From Actinoplanes subtropicus (GTDB lineage: Bacteria; Actinomycetota; Actinomycetes; Mycobacteriales; Micromonosporaceae): a DNA stretch of 64,000 nucleotides. A model generated the notes under the pieces. The model did not search any database. It saw nothing but the letters and a program-made list of their open reading frames with translations, and had not been told where the DNA came from. Made by a program: the position numbers and the translations under genes. The stretch covers positions 94,132 through 158,131 of the forward strand of contig NZ_JOJL01000024.1 in assembly GCF_000721705.1 (NCBI RefSeq). Direction: 5' to 3'. Below are positions 7,859 through 15,767 of the stretch, piece by piece (within the stretch, counting starts at the first letter, position 1; every line of letters starts with the position of its first letter).

Positions 7859-7910
7859 TAACTGGCACGCGACCGGCGGCCCTAGGCGGCGCGGCACGGC
7901 GCCCTGTCTT

Positions 7911-8126
7911 GCTCTGCGCACTGTGGCGGGCCCCGCTCTGCGCACTGTGGCGGGCCCCGCTCTGCGCACTGTGGCGGGCCCCGCTCTGCGCACTGTGGCG
8001 CGGCCCGCTCTGCGCACTGTGGCGCGGCCCGCTCTGCGCACTGTGGCGCGGCCCGCTCTGCGCACTGTGGCGGGCCCCGCTCTGCGCACTGTGGCGCGGC
8101 CCGCTCTGCGCACTGTGGCGCACCCC
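7911..8126. repeat. 24-bp tandem repeat, nine copies
   Basis: Nine consecutive 24-bp units begin GCTCTGCGCACTGTGGCG at 7911, 7935, 7959, 7983, 8007, 8031, 8055, 8079 and 8103. Units 1-3 and 7 end GGGCCC-type and units 4-6 and 8 end CGGCCC-type, so two sub-variants alternate in blocks; the ninth diverges at its end. Each unit contains the palindrome TGCGCA. Because 24 is a multiple of three, all six frames stay open, which produces spurious repeat proteins. There are no spacers, so it is not a CRISPR. Confidence 0.92.
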
Positions 8127-8204
8127 CGGGTTCGGCCCGACGGCGGGCGCGGGCGCGGCGGGAGCGCCAGGAGAGGTGGCTGCGGGAGAGCTTCCGCGCT
8201 TTCG

Positions 8205-9305
8205 TCAGGGGAGGGTCCAGCTTTGGGCGGTCGCGCCGGTGCACCTGGTCGTCTTGGCGGTTGCGCCGGCCGTGCCCGGGTCGGTCAGGCACTCGTTGGT
8301 GGACGGGTTGACCAGCGTGTGCGACGGGCCCGCTCGCCACTGCTGCGTCGCCGTGCTGCCGCAGCCCTCGATGTGGACGGTGGCGTCGCCGGTCACCTGG
8401 GCGCAGCGGCCCGATACCCGCAGCGTGCCGTCGGGCGTCAGGGTGAAGCTCTGGGCCGGCAGGTTTACGCAACCGGTCACCACCAGCGGGCTGCCGTCCA
8501 CGCCCAGCAGTCCACCCAGCGCCAGGCAGCGGCCGCTCGCCGCGGTCATCTTGCCGGTCCGGTCGGCGGACGGCGGCGCGGCCAGCGTCGACGAGGGGGA
8601 GGGCGACGCGGTGGCCGAGGCCGATTCGCTGGCCGAAGCCGACGGGGAGGCACTCGACGAACTCGGCGACGGCGAGGCGCTGTGCGACGCCGACGGCCGG
8701 GCCGAGGCCTTGACCGGGTCCGCCGGCAGCGTCGTGGTGAACTTCGGCAGCACCGCGCCCGGCTGGCTCGTGTGCTTCTCCGGGGCGAAGACCAGCCACC
8801 CGACGATCGTCAGCGCCACGGCCAGCCCGCCGGCCAGGATCAGCAGGCGCAGCGGCACCCCGAGGCGGGGCCGGCGCGGCGGCGCGGGTGGCGGCGTCGC
8901 CGGCTCGTCGACGATCACGGACTGGATCAGCACCGTGGGCGCATCCGCGGGCCCCCGGCTCGGCTGGTCCGGCACCGGTCCGATGTAGGGCCGGACCAGG
9001 ACCGGGTCGGGCCGCTCGGACCTCGACACAGCCGTGTCGGGCCGCACCCGGTCGGCGCGGCCGGTGGCGGGCTGGCCGGTCGGGGGCTGGCTGGTGGCGG
9101 ACCGGGCGGTGGCGGGCTGGCCGGTCGGGGGCTGGCCGGTGGCGGGCTGGCCGGTGGCGGACCGGGCGGCGGCGGGCTGGCCGCTCGGGGGCTGGCCGGT
9201 GGCGGACCGGGCGGCGGCGGGCTGGCCGCTCGGGGGCTGGCTGGTGGCTGGTTGAGCCGTGGCGGGCTGGGCGGTGGCGGGCCGGTCGTCGTTCATGTCG
9301 GTCAT
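8205..9305 (-). CDS. Membrane-anchored ricin-type (QxW) lectin protein with repetitive N-terminus
   Basis: The 366 residues begin with a low-complexity cytoplasmic part made of Pro/Ala/Gln repeats such as ATGQPPSGQPAAARS (residues 9-85). A proline-rich linker, one membrane helix at about 151-174 (LRLLILAGGLAVALTIVGWL) and a Ser/Ala/Pro stalk follow. A C-terminal ricin B-like domain occupies about 240-366 (CLALGGLLG, CAQVTGDATVHIEGC, TQQWRAG, CLTDPG, AQSWTLP), with paired cysteines typical of carbohydrate-binding beta-trefoils. The protein should show a lectin outside the cell. A second ATG three codons downstream is possible. The DNA repeats behind the N-terminus are annotated separately. Confidence 0.85.
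   Translation of the reverse strand: MTDMNDDRPATAQPATAQPATSQPPSGQPAAARSATGQPPSGQPAAARSATGQPATGQPPTGQPATARSATSQPPTGQPATGRADRVRPDTAVSRSERPDPVLVRPYIGPVPDQPSRGPADAPTVLIQSVIVDEPATPPPAPPRRPRLGVPLRLLILAGGLAVALTIVGWLVFAPEKHTSQPGAVLPKFTTTLPADPVKASARPSASHSASPSPSSSSASPSASASESASATASPSPSSTLAAPPSADRTGKMTAASGRCLALGGLLGVDGSPLVVTGCVNLPAQSFTLTPDGTLRVSGRCAQVTGDATVHIEGCGSTATQQWRAGPSHTLVNPSTNECLTDPGTAGATAKTTRCTGATAQSWTLP
9061..9280. repeat. 45-bp coding tandem repeat inside the lectin gene
   Basis: Imperfect 45-bp units encode ATGQPPSGQPAAARS-type 15-residue repeats on the minus strand. Two neighbouring units are nearly identical, and shorter 15-bp partial units (ATGQP) are interspersed. The period keeps the frame, so copy-number change would lengthen or shorten the cytoplasmic tail without breaking the protein. 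Confidence 0.75.
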
Positions 9306-9393
9306 GTCGGGCCTCGGTCGACGGGGAGGACAAGCAGGTGACCATACGCGAAAAGGGACTCGAAGGGATCAACGGCGGCCGCCCGCATCGTAA

Positions 9394-9407
9394 GGTAAGC
9401 GCTTTCC
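9394..9407. promoter_or_regulatory. LacI-type operator upstream of the rhamnogalacturonan lyase gene
   Basis: GGTAAGCGCTTTCC differs by one base from the palindrome GGAAAGCGCTTTCC, whose AAGCGCTT core is typical of LacI/GalR-family operators. It lies 68 bp before the start at 9475; a TTGACA -35-like element is at 9438. A near-identical site precedes the pectin methylesterase gene at 17113. No LacI-family gene is in the window. Confidence 0.6.
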
Positions 9408-9474
9408 GCATCATGAGCGCGATCACCAAAACATCGATTGACATGGATCACTGCGACCGCGTACCGGTAGGCCC

Positions 9475-12117
9475 ATGACACCACCGCTGACCCGCCGGAC
9501 CCTGCTCGCCGGCTCGCTGGCCGCCGCCGCCCCGCTTCCCACCCTGCACTTCGAGGAGGACGCATTGCCCGAGGCCGAGCTGCACTGGCTCGACGGCCCG
9601 CCGCGGGAGACGACCGGCAGCGCCTGGGGTGTCCCGTGGCCGCGCGGCCGCCTGGCCCGCGACACCGAACTCGCGCTCACCACCGCCGATGGCACCCCGG
9701 TCCCGGTCCAGTCCTGGCCGCTCGCCTACTGGCCCGACGGCACCCTCAAGTGGACCGGTCACGCGATCGCCCCCGGCGCCGAGGCCGCCGCGTACCGCCT
9801 GACCCCCGGAAACCCCGCAAATCCCGAAACCCCGATTGCCGTACGCCGGGACGGCAGCGACCTGATCCTCACCAACGGCGTCCTCGAGGTGCGCCTGGCG
9901 ACCCGCGGCGACGTCCCGATCCGCGCGATAACCCGGGCCGGCCGGAGCACGGCGACGGGCGGCCGCCTGGTGCTCGACCTGCAGGACCGGCCCGACGACG
10001 ACGCCGGCACGCCGGTGCGGACGGCCTACCGCGCGACCATCGAGAAGGCCACCGTCGAGCAGTCCGGTCCGGTCCGAGCCGTCGTCAAGCTCACCGGCGC
10101 GTACCACCGCGGCGGCCGGCGCATCCTGCCCTGGACGCTGCGGGTCTACCTCGCCGCCGGCGCCGAGGCGATCCGCCTGGTGCACAGCTTCACCTGGGAC
10201 GCCGACCCGGCCCGTGACTTCATCCGCGGCCTCGGCCTGCGCTTCGACGTCCCGATGACCGACGCCACCCACGACCGGCACATCCGCTATGGCGTCGCCG
10301 GGGGCGGCGTCTGGGGCGAGCCGGTCCGGGTGCTCACCGGCCTGCGCCGCGACCCCGGCGCCGCAGTCGACGCCGCCCAGGTGGCGGGCACCCCGACCCC
10401 GCCGGTCGCCGAGTGGAACACCCAGGTCAGCGCCGGCTACCAGCAACTGGCCGAGTGGAACGACTTCCGGCTCACCCAGGATTCCGCCGACCACTTCACC
10501 GTCGCCAAGCGCACCTCGGCCGCCGGCAGCTGGCTACGGCACGCCGGCCGGGGCAAGCGGGCCAGCGGCTTCGGCTACTGCGGCGGCGTCTCCGGCGGGC
10601 TGGGCTTCGGGCTCACCGACTTCTGGCAGCGGTTCCCGCGGGCGCTCGACATCCGCGGCGCGGCCGGCGCCACCGCCGAGGTGACGCTCTGGTCGTGGTC
10701 GCCGTACGCGCCGGCGATGGACCTGCGGCACTACGACACCGGCGCGCACGGCCTGGACCTGGCCTACGAGGACGTGCAAGCGGGCTTCAGCACCCCGGAG
10801 GGGATCGTCGGGTCCACCGAGATCATCGTGTGGGGCTTCGACCGTACGCCCGCAAGGAATCGCATCGCGGCGCTCGAGGCCGCACTCACCGCAACCCCGC
10901 AGGTGGTCGCCGCCCCGCAGTGGTATCACGCGGCCGCCGTCTTCGGCCGGTGGAGCCTGCCCGACCGCACCACCCCGGCCCGGGTGACGCTGGAGAACGC
11001 GCTGGACAACGAGATCGCCTTCTACGCCGGCCAGGTCGACCAGCGGCAGTGGTACGGCTACTGGAACTACGGCGACGTGATGCACACCTACGACCTGGAC
11101 CGGCACGAGTGGCGGTACGACGTCGGCGGCTACGCCTGGGACAACGGCGAGCTCGGCACGGACGCCCTGCTCTGGTACGCGTTCCTGCGCTCCGGCAGGT
11201 CTGATTTCTTCCGCTCGGCCCGGGCGATGACCCGGCACATCAGCGAGGTCGACACCCACCACGCCGGACGGTTCGCCGGGCTCGGCTCCCGGCACAACGT
11301 CTCGCACTGGGGCGACGGCGCGAAGGAGGCCCGGATCGGCGAGTCGTTCACCAAGCGGTTCGCCTACTACCTGACCGCCGACGAGCTGCTCGGCGAGCTG
11401 ATCCGCACCTCGCTGCGGGCGGACCGGACGCTGCTGACGGTGGAGCCGCTGCGCGAGGTGCTGCCGCCGCAGACGCTGGCGCCGACCCGGCTGCGGATCG
11501 GGCCGGACTGGTATGCGTTGGTCAGCAACTGGCTCACCGAGTGGGAGCGGACCGGCGACACCCGCTGGCGGGATCGGATCGTCACCGGCATGACCGACAT
11601 TTCGGCATTTCCCGCCGGGCTGTTCACCGGCGAGGCCGGGGGAGCGGTCGGCTTCGACCCCGCGACCGGCCATCTCACCAACTTCAACAAGGGCGACTAC
11701 ACCGGCGGCTACAACCTGGCGATGGCCTTCGGCGGCGAGCAGATCCTGTGGGAGGCGCTGGACCTTGTCGACGTGCCCGCCTTTAAAGCGAAATTTCTGG
11801 AATACGCCCGATACGTGCAGGCGCCGAGCGCGGAGAAGATCGCCCACTTCGGCTTCGACTTCAACCCCGGAGTCTTCCCGACGATCTACTCACGAGTGAC
11901 GGCCTGGGCCGGCGAGCAAACAGACGACGCCGTGGTGAAAAAGCGCGGCTGGACCCAGTTCCTCAACGACCCATCCGGCAAACCCTGGCCGGCCCCCATC
12001 ACCGTCGACGGCGTCCAGGAGATCCCGACCGCCGCCGACTTCGCCACCAACGACTTCGCCCAGCGCGGCCTGGCCATCATCTCGCTACTGGCGATCGCTC
12101 CCGGCGAGGCCCCGTGA
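9475..12117 (+). CDS. Exo-rhamnogalacturonan lyase family protein (PL26-type), Tat-exported
   Basis: This 880-residue secreted enzyme opens MTPPLTRRTLLAGSLAAAAP, with a twin-arginine motif at 7-8 and a hydrophobic stretch ending near 22. The body matches the PcRGLX-type exolyase layout: N-terminal beta-sandwich (about 30-300), a middle beta domain with GFGYCGGVSGGLGFGLTDFW (about 362-381), and a C-terminal alpha/alpha barrel (about 480-870) with QWYGYWNYGDVMHTYD, YAWDNGELGTDALLWYAF and HYWGDGAKEARIGES-like segments (here SHWGDGAKEARIG). The family cleaves the rhamnogalacturonan-I backbone of pectin from the chain end by beta-elimination. The CE8 esterase 5 kb downstream and the shared operator support a role in pectin use. 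The 3' end overlaps the convergent LuxR gene by 33 bp. Confidence 0.85.
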   Translation: MTPPLTRRTLLAGSLAAAAPLPTLHFEEDALPEAELHWLDGPPRETTGSAWGVPWPRGRLARDTELALTTADGTPVPVQSWPLAYWPDGTLKWTGHAIAPGAEAAAYRLTPGNPANPETPIAVRRDGSDLILTNGVLEVRLATRGDVPIRAITRAGRSTATGGRLVLDLQDRPDDDAGTPVRTAYRATIEKATVEQSGPVRAVVKLTGAYHRGGRRILPWTLRVYLAAGAEAIRLVHSFTWDADPARDFIRGLGLRFDVPMTDATHDRHIRYGVAGGGVWGEPVRVLTGLRRDPGAAVDAAQVAGTPTPPVAEWNTQVSAGYQQLAEWNDFRLTQDSADHFTVAKRTSAAGSWLRHAGRGKRASGFGYCGGVSGGLGFGLTDFWQRFPRALDIRGAAGATAEVTLWSWSPYAPAMDLRHYDTGAHGLDLAYEDVQAGFSTPEGIVGSTEIIVWGFDRTPARNRIAALEAALTATPQVVAAPQWYHAAAVFGRWSLPDRTTPARVTLENALDNEIAFYAGQVDQRQWYGYWNYGDVMHTYDLDRHEWRYDVGGYAWDNGELGTDALLWYAFLRSGRSDFFRSARAMTRHISEVDTHHAGRFAGLGSRHNVSHWGDGAKEARIGESFTKRFAYYLTADELLGELIRTSLRADRTLLTVEPLREVLPPQTLAPTRLRIGPDWYALVSNWLTEWERTGDTRWRDRIVTGMTDISAFPAGLFTGEAGGAVGFDPATGHLTNFNKGDYTGGYNLAMAFGGEQILWEALDLVDVPAFKAKFLEYARYVQAPSAEKIAHFGFDFNPGVFPTIYSRVTAWAGEQTDDAVVKKRGWTQFLNDPSGKPWPAPITVDGVQEIPTAADFATNDFAQRGLAIISLLAIAPGEAP

Positions 12118-14847
12118 CAGCTGCGCGCGGGTTTCGCACCCGAGCTTCTGGAACACATGCGTGAGATGGGTCTCGACGGTGCGCCGCGTGACGTACAGCT
12201 GCTGGGCGATCTCCCGATTGCTCAGCCCGCGCGCGGCCATCGTCGCAACCCGGTGCTCGGCCGGGGTCAGCGCCAGCGAGTCCGCCGACCGCGGCCGGGC
12301 CCCCGCCGCCCGCAGTTCCTCGCGGCAGCGCCGGGCCAGCAGCCGCATCCCGCCCGGCTCGGCCAGTCCCAACGCCTTCGCGAGCGGCTCCCGGGCGGCG
12401 GCCCGATGGTTGGCCCGCCGCAGCGTCGCCCCCAACGTGACCAGCACCCGCACGTACTCCAGCCGGCACGGCGAATCGGCCAGCAACAGAGCCGCCTCCC
12501 GCAACACTTTGATTGCCTCGTCGTGCCCGAGCGTCCCGGCCAGCGCCCGCAACCCCGCCCCGCGCGGCCCCGGCAGCCCGAGCCGCTCGGCCAGCTCCAG
12601 ATGCTCCTCGGCGAGCAGCCGCGCCGCCCGCACGTCGCCGAGCTGAACCAGCGCCCGCGAGTCGTCCACCCGCCACGCCGCCATCCCCGGGTGGCTCGCC
12701 TCCAGCTGCTTCCACGTCTCGGCCGCCGCGGTCAGATCCGCGTGCGCGTCGGCCGGCCGGTGCTGGGCCAGCCGCAGCCGGGCCCGGCGTTCCAGCAGCA
12801 GGCCGGTCGCGATCCAGCCCTCCGGCGGCGACGGGTTGGCCGCCAGCACCGCCTCCGCCTCGGCCGGCTCGTCCAGCTCGGTGAGCGCCTCGACCAGCGG
12901 AAAGATCGACCAGAGCAGCGCCGCGGGCGGGCTGTTGGCCTTCTTGAAGTCGTACGCGATCCGCGCGTCCGCCTCCGCGTCCCGGATCCGTCCCGCCTGC
13001 AGGTGCGCCATGGCCCGCAGGAAGCTGCCGTGCGCCAGCGCTATCCGCCAGCCGCGCGGCCGGGCCAGGTCGATCAGCGCCGTGCACCGCTCCCGGGCCG
13101 CCTCCGGCTCGCCGTAGACGATCAGTGAGAACTTCGCCAGGGTGGCCACGATCGAGTCGTTGTCGTCGGGCTCGATCGGCGTGGCCAGCCAGGCGCGCGG
13201 CTCCGCGGCCGGCCGGCCGTCGCAGAGCGCCTCCCAGGCCAGGCAGATCGGCCGCAGCGGCAGCTCCGGCGGCAGCCTTCGGACCAGGTCGTGCGCCTCG
13301 GCCGCGCCGCCCGCGCGCAGGCAGACCTCGCCGATCAGCTCGGCCTCGAGCCGGGCCAGCACCTCGGGGTCGGCGCCGGACGGCTGGGCCAGGCCGAGCC
13401 GGCACATCCGCACCGCCTCCTCGAAGTAGCCGGCCAGCCCGAGCGCCCGGCCGCCGGCCAGCGCGAGCCGGGCCCGCTGCCGCGGGTCGGCGGCCATCTC
13501 GACGGCCGAGCGGAGCAGGCCGGGCGCGTCCGGGCCGGCCTGGGCGGCGAGCACCAGCCCGAGTCGGCTGCGTACGTCGGCCTCGTCGGCGCGCTCCGGC
13601 GGCGGCTCGGCGAGCGCCCGGCGCAGGAAGGCGGCCGCGCTCTCCGGCGCTCCCCGGCGACCGGCGCCCTGGGCGGCCTCGCGCAGCGTCCGCACCGTCT
13701 CGGCGTCCCGGGCCGGCTCGCTGTGCAGCAGGTGCAGGGCGACCGCCTCCGGGTCGGCCCGCTCCCGGGCGAGGATCGCCGCCGCCCGGCCGTGCCACTG
13801 CGCCCGCTGGCTGGCCGGCAGCCCCTGGTAGAGCGCGGCCGCCGCCATCGGGTGCACCAGCTCGCGGTAGTTGAGCAGCCCGGCCGTCCGCAGCCGGTCG
13901 GCCAGCCGGGCCGCGACCGGCGTCTCCAAGCCGGCCAGCTCGGCGGCGTGCCGCAGCGGCGCGCCCCGGCCGAGCACGGCGAACGCCCGGGCCAGCGTCT
14001 CGGCGCCGGCCGGCAACCGGCACAGCTGGCGCTCGATCGCCCGGGCGACCTGTTCCGGGCCGAACGAGCTGAGCCGGGCGGCGACCTGCTCGGTCGGGTC
14101 GATCCGCTCGGCTCGCAGGTGGGCGAGCAGGGCCCCGAGCAGGAACGGGTTCCCGGCCGTCGCGGCGTGGCAGGACTCGGCGAAGCCGGGCGCGGCGCCG
14201 GGCAGCCGGTCGTCGACCACCGCCGCCACCGCGGCCGGGCCGAGCGGGGCCGGCCGCACGGGCGGCTCGGCGGTCGCCGCGAGCAGGTCGGCCACCAGCG
14301 CGGGCTCGGCCGGTGGCTCGCCGGAGCGGGCCGCGCACAGGATGCCCAGCGGCAGGTCGGCGGACTGCCGGACGAGCTGGATCAGCCAGCGCAGCGAGGG
14401 CGCGTCGGCCCAGTGCACGTCGTCGACCACGAGCAGCGCCGGGCCGCGCTCGGCCAGCCCGCAGGCGAGCCAGACCAGGCCGTGCGACGCGGCGTGCATG
14501 GCCTCGCCGTCCAGCGCCGGCTCGGCGCCCGCGCCGTCCAGGGCGCGGCGGGCCAGGGCGGCCGCGCCGACGGCCAGCGACTCCCACTCGGCGCCGACGC
14601 GCAGCGGGGCGAACAGCTGGCGGGCGATGCCCCAGCCGGCGTCGTGCTCGAGGGGACCGCCCCAGGCCCGCAGCACCCGCATCCCGGCCGCGGCGGCGGC
14701 CCGCGCCGCGGCGGCGATCAGGCTGGACTTGCCGATGCCGGCCGGACCCTCGACGAGGATCAGCCGGCCGGCGCCCGCGCGCACGTCGCCGAGCTGGGAG
14801 TCGAGGGCGGCCATCTCGGCGTCGCGCTGCAGCAGCAGGCGAGGCAT
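12085..14847 (-). CDS. LuxR-family regulator with AAA ATPase domain (large LAL-type)
   Basis: This 920-residue protein starts at ATG with MPRLLLQRDAEMAALDSQLG; longer upstream frames are not family-like. Walker A EGPAGIGKSS is at about 33-42 and Walker B is LLVVDDVHWAD. A TPR-like helical region fills about 400-830. The C-terminus is a LuxR/NarL helix-turn-helix (SLALTPAEHRVATMAARG, then SNREIAQQLYVTRRTVETHL). Length and order fit the LAL regulators, which often control secondary metabolism or sugar use. It is divergent from the methyltransferase/aminotransferase pair and overlaps the end of the lyase gene. Its targets are unknown; neighbours on either side are candidates. Confidence 0.92.
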   Translation of the reverse strand: MPRLLLQRDAEMAALDSQLGDVRAGAGRLILVEGPAGIGKSSLIAAAARAAAAAGMRVLRAWGGPLEHDAGWGIARQLFAPLRVGAEWESLAVGAAALARRALDGAGAEPALDGEAMHAASHGLVWLACGLAERGPALLVVDDVHWADAPSLRWLIQLVRQSADLPLGILCAARSGEPPAEPALVADLLAATAEPPVRPAPLGPAAVAAVVDDRLPGAAPGFAESCHAATAGNPFLLGALLAHLRAERIDPTEQVAARLSSFGPEQVARAIERQLCRLPAGAETLARAFAVLGRGAPLRHAAELAGLETPVAARLADRLRTAGLLNYRELVHPMAAAALYQGLPASQRAQWHGRAAAILARERADPEAVALHLLHSEPARDAETVRTLREAAQGAGRRGAPESAAAFLRRALAEPPPERADEADVRSRLGLVLAAQAGPDAPGLLRSAVEMAADPRQRARLALAGGRALGLAGYFEEAVRMCRLGLAQPSGADPEVLARLEAELIGEVCLRAGGAAEAHDLVRRLPPELPLRPICLAWEALCDGRPAAEPRAWLATPIEPDDNDSIVATLAKFSLIVYGEPEAARERCTALIDLARPRGWRIALAHGSFLRAMAHLQAGRIRDAEADARIAYDFKKANSPPAALLWSIFPLVEALTELDEPAEAEAVLAANPSPPEGWIATGLLLERRARLRLAQHRPADAHADLTAAAETWKQLEASHPGMAAWRVDDSRALVQLGDVRAARLLAEEHLELAERLGLPGPRGAGLRALAGTLGHDEAIKVLREAALLLADSPCRLEYVRVLVTLGATLRRANHRAAAREPLAKALGLAEPGGMRLLARRCREELRAAGARPRSADSLALTPAEHRVATMAARGLSNREIAQQLYVTRRTVETHLTHVFQKLGCETRAQLSRGLAGSDRQ

Positions 14848-14884
14848 GGTCCGACGGTAGGCCCGGCGGGGGCACCGCGAAACC

Positions 14885-14902
14885 TCGTGGTCGGATCCAC
14901 GA
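14885..14902. promoter_or_regulatory. Inverted repeat TCGTGG-N6-CCACGA in divergent promoter region
   Basis: Perfect 6-bp arms are separated by six bases in the 90-bp gap between the LuxR gene (starts 14847, minus) and the methyltransferase (starts 14938, plus). The position suits an operator for either gene. This is inference only. Confidence 0.3.
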
Positions 14903-14937
14903 TTCAGCAATCGTCCAGGCAACCGAGCATCGTGGTC

Positions 14938-15767
14938 ATGACTACCACCGAGAGCACCGCCTATTACGCGCTCCGCCGGACGCCGGAGGAGTACGAGCGA
15001 CTGCGTCTCCAGGCCCGCGTGTGGGAGGAGGCGACCGGCCGGCTGCTGGACCGGGTCGGGCTGGCCGCCGGTGCCCGATGTCTGGACGCCGGGTGCGGGC
15101 CGGGCGAGACGATGCGGCTGATGGCGCTGCGGGTCGGCCCGGCCGGCCGGGTCACCGGGATCGACGCCGACGCGCCGCTGGCCGCGCGGACCGAGCGGAT
15201 GCTGCACGACGGCGGGCATCGCCAGTGCCGGGTGATCGCGCACGACCTCACCGCGTACGAATCGGTCCCGGGCGGCCCGGCCCGTACGACCTGGTCTTCG
15301 CTCGTCTGTTGTTGTTCCACCTGCCCGAGCGGGTCGCCGTGCTGCGCCGGCTGTGGCAGTCGGTCGCCCCGGGCGGTCACCTGCTGGTGCAGGACTACGA
15401 CCTGGACACGGTCGGGGTGCTGCCGCCGTCGGCCGCGCTCGACGAGGCCGGCCGGCTGATCATGGACACCTTCGGCGCGGTCGGCTGCGACGTGCGGGTG
15501 GGCGCCACGCTGCCGGCCCTGTTCGCCCGGGCCGGGGTGGGTGTGCCGGACGGCACCGACGTGGCCGGGCGGATCGAGCCGTACGGCAGCGGCCGCCGGA
15601 TGATCTCGAGCGTGCTGCGCAGCCTGCTTCCGGCCGCGCTCGGGCACGGCGTCGCGACCGCCGGCGAGATGGAGGCCGCGATGGCCGCGCTGGAGGCCGA
15701 CGCGACCCGGCACCCGGACCGGCCGATGACCTGGCCGCTGATGATCGGCGCCTGGAAACGGCGATGA
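14938..15767 (+). pseudogene. SAM-dependent methyltransferase, frameshifted near 15275-15284
   Basis: The gene starts MTTTESTAYYALRRTPEEYE with the class I SAM-binding motif CLDAGCGPGETMRLMALRVG and GRVTGIDADAP. After HDLTAYESVPGGP the frame must change to continue as YDLVFARLLLFHLPERVAVL, VAPGGHLLVQDYDLDT and a C-terminus ending PLMIGAWKRR. At the junction GCCCG occurs twice in tandem (15275-15279 and 15280-15284); losing one copy, or adding one base, restores a normal methyltransferase of about 275 residues. Uncorrected, the product stops at 15459 with a nonsense tail. The final TGA overlaps the next gene's ATG (ATGA), so the two were meant to be translationally coupled. This may be a real mutation or a sequence error. 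The substrate is unknown. Confidence 0.8.

Larger units (their letters stand above)
7231..8204. other. 974-bp gene-free stretch with several repeat structures
   Basis: No reading frame here looks like a real protein. The open frames seen in several directions come from repeats whose period is a multiple of three. The stretch holds, in order, a short palindrome (7328-7344), a 16-bp tandem repeat (7595-7687), a large imperfect palindrome (7751-7858) and a 24-bp tandem repeat (7911-8126), each listed separately. It lies downstream of the lectin gene and upstream of the DUF6232 gene, both on the minus strand. Confidence 0.7.

Noticed and set aside
7463..8123. Repeat proteins on both strands (for example RHSAQSGA units)
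   Set aside because: They come from the 24-bp DNA repeat, whose period keeps all six frames open. There is no ribosome site, domain or signal peptide.
7911..8126. CRISPR array
   Set aside because: Units are contiguous, with no unique spacers and no cas genes nearby.
12157..13128. Plus-strand frames opposite the LuxR gene
   Set aside because: Arg/Pro-rich shadows without homology; the minus-strand protein has all expected domains.
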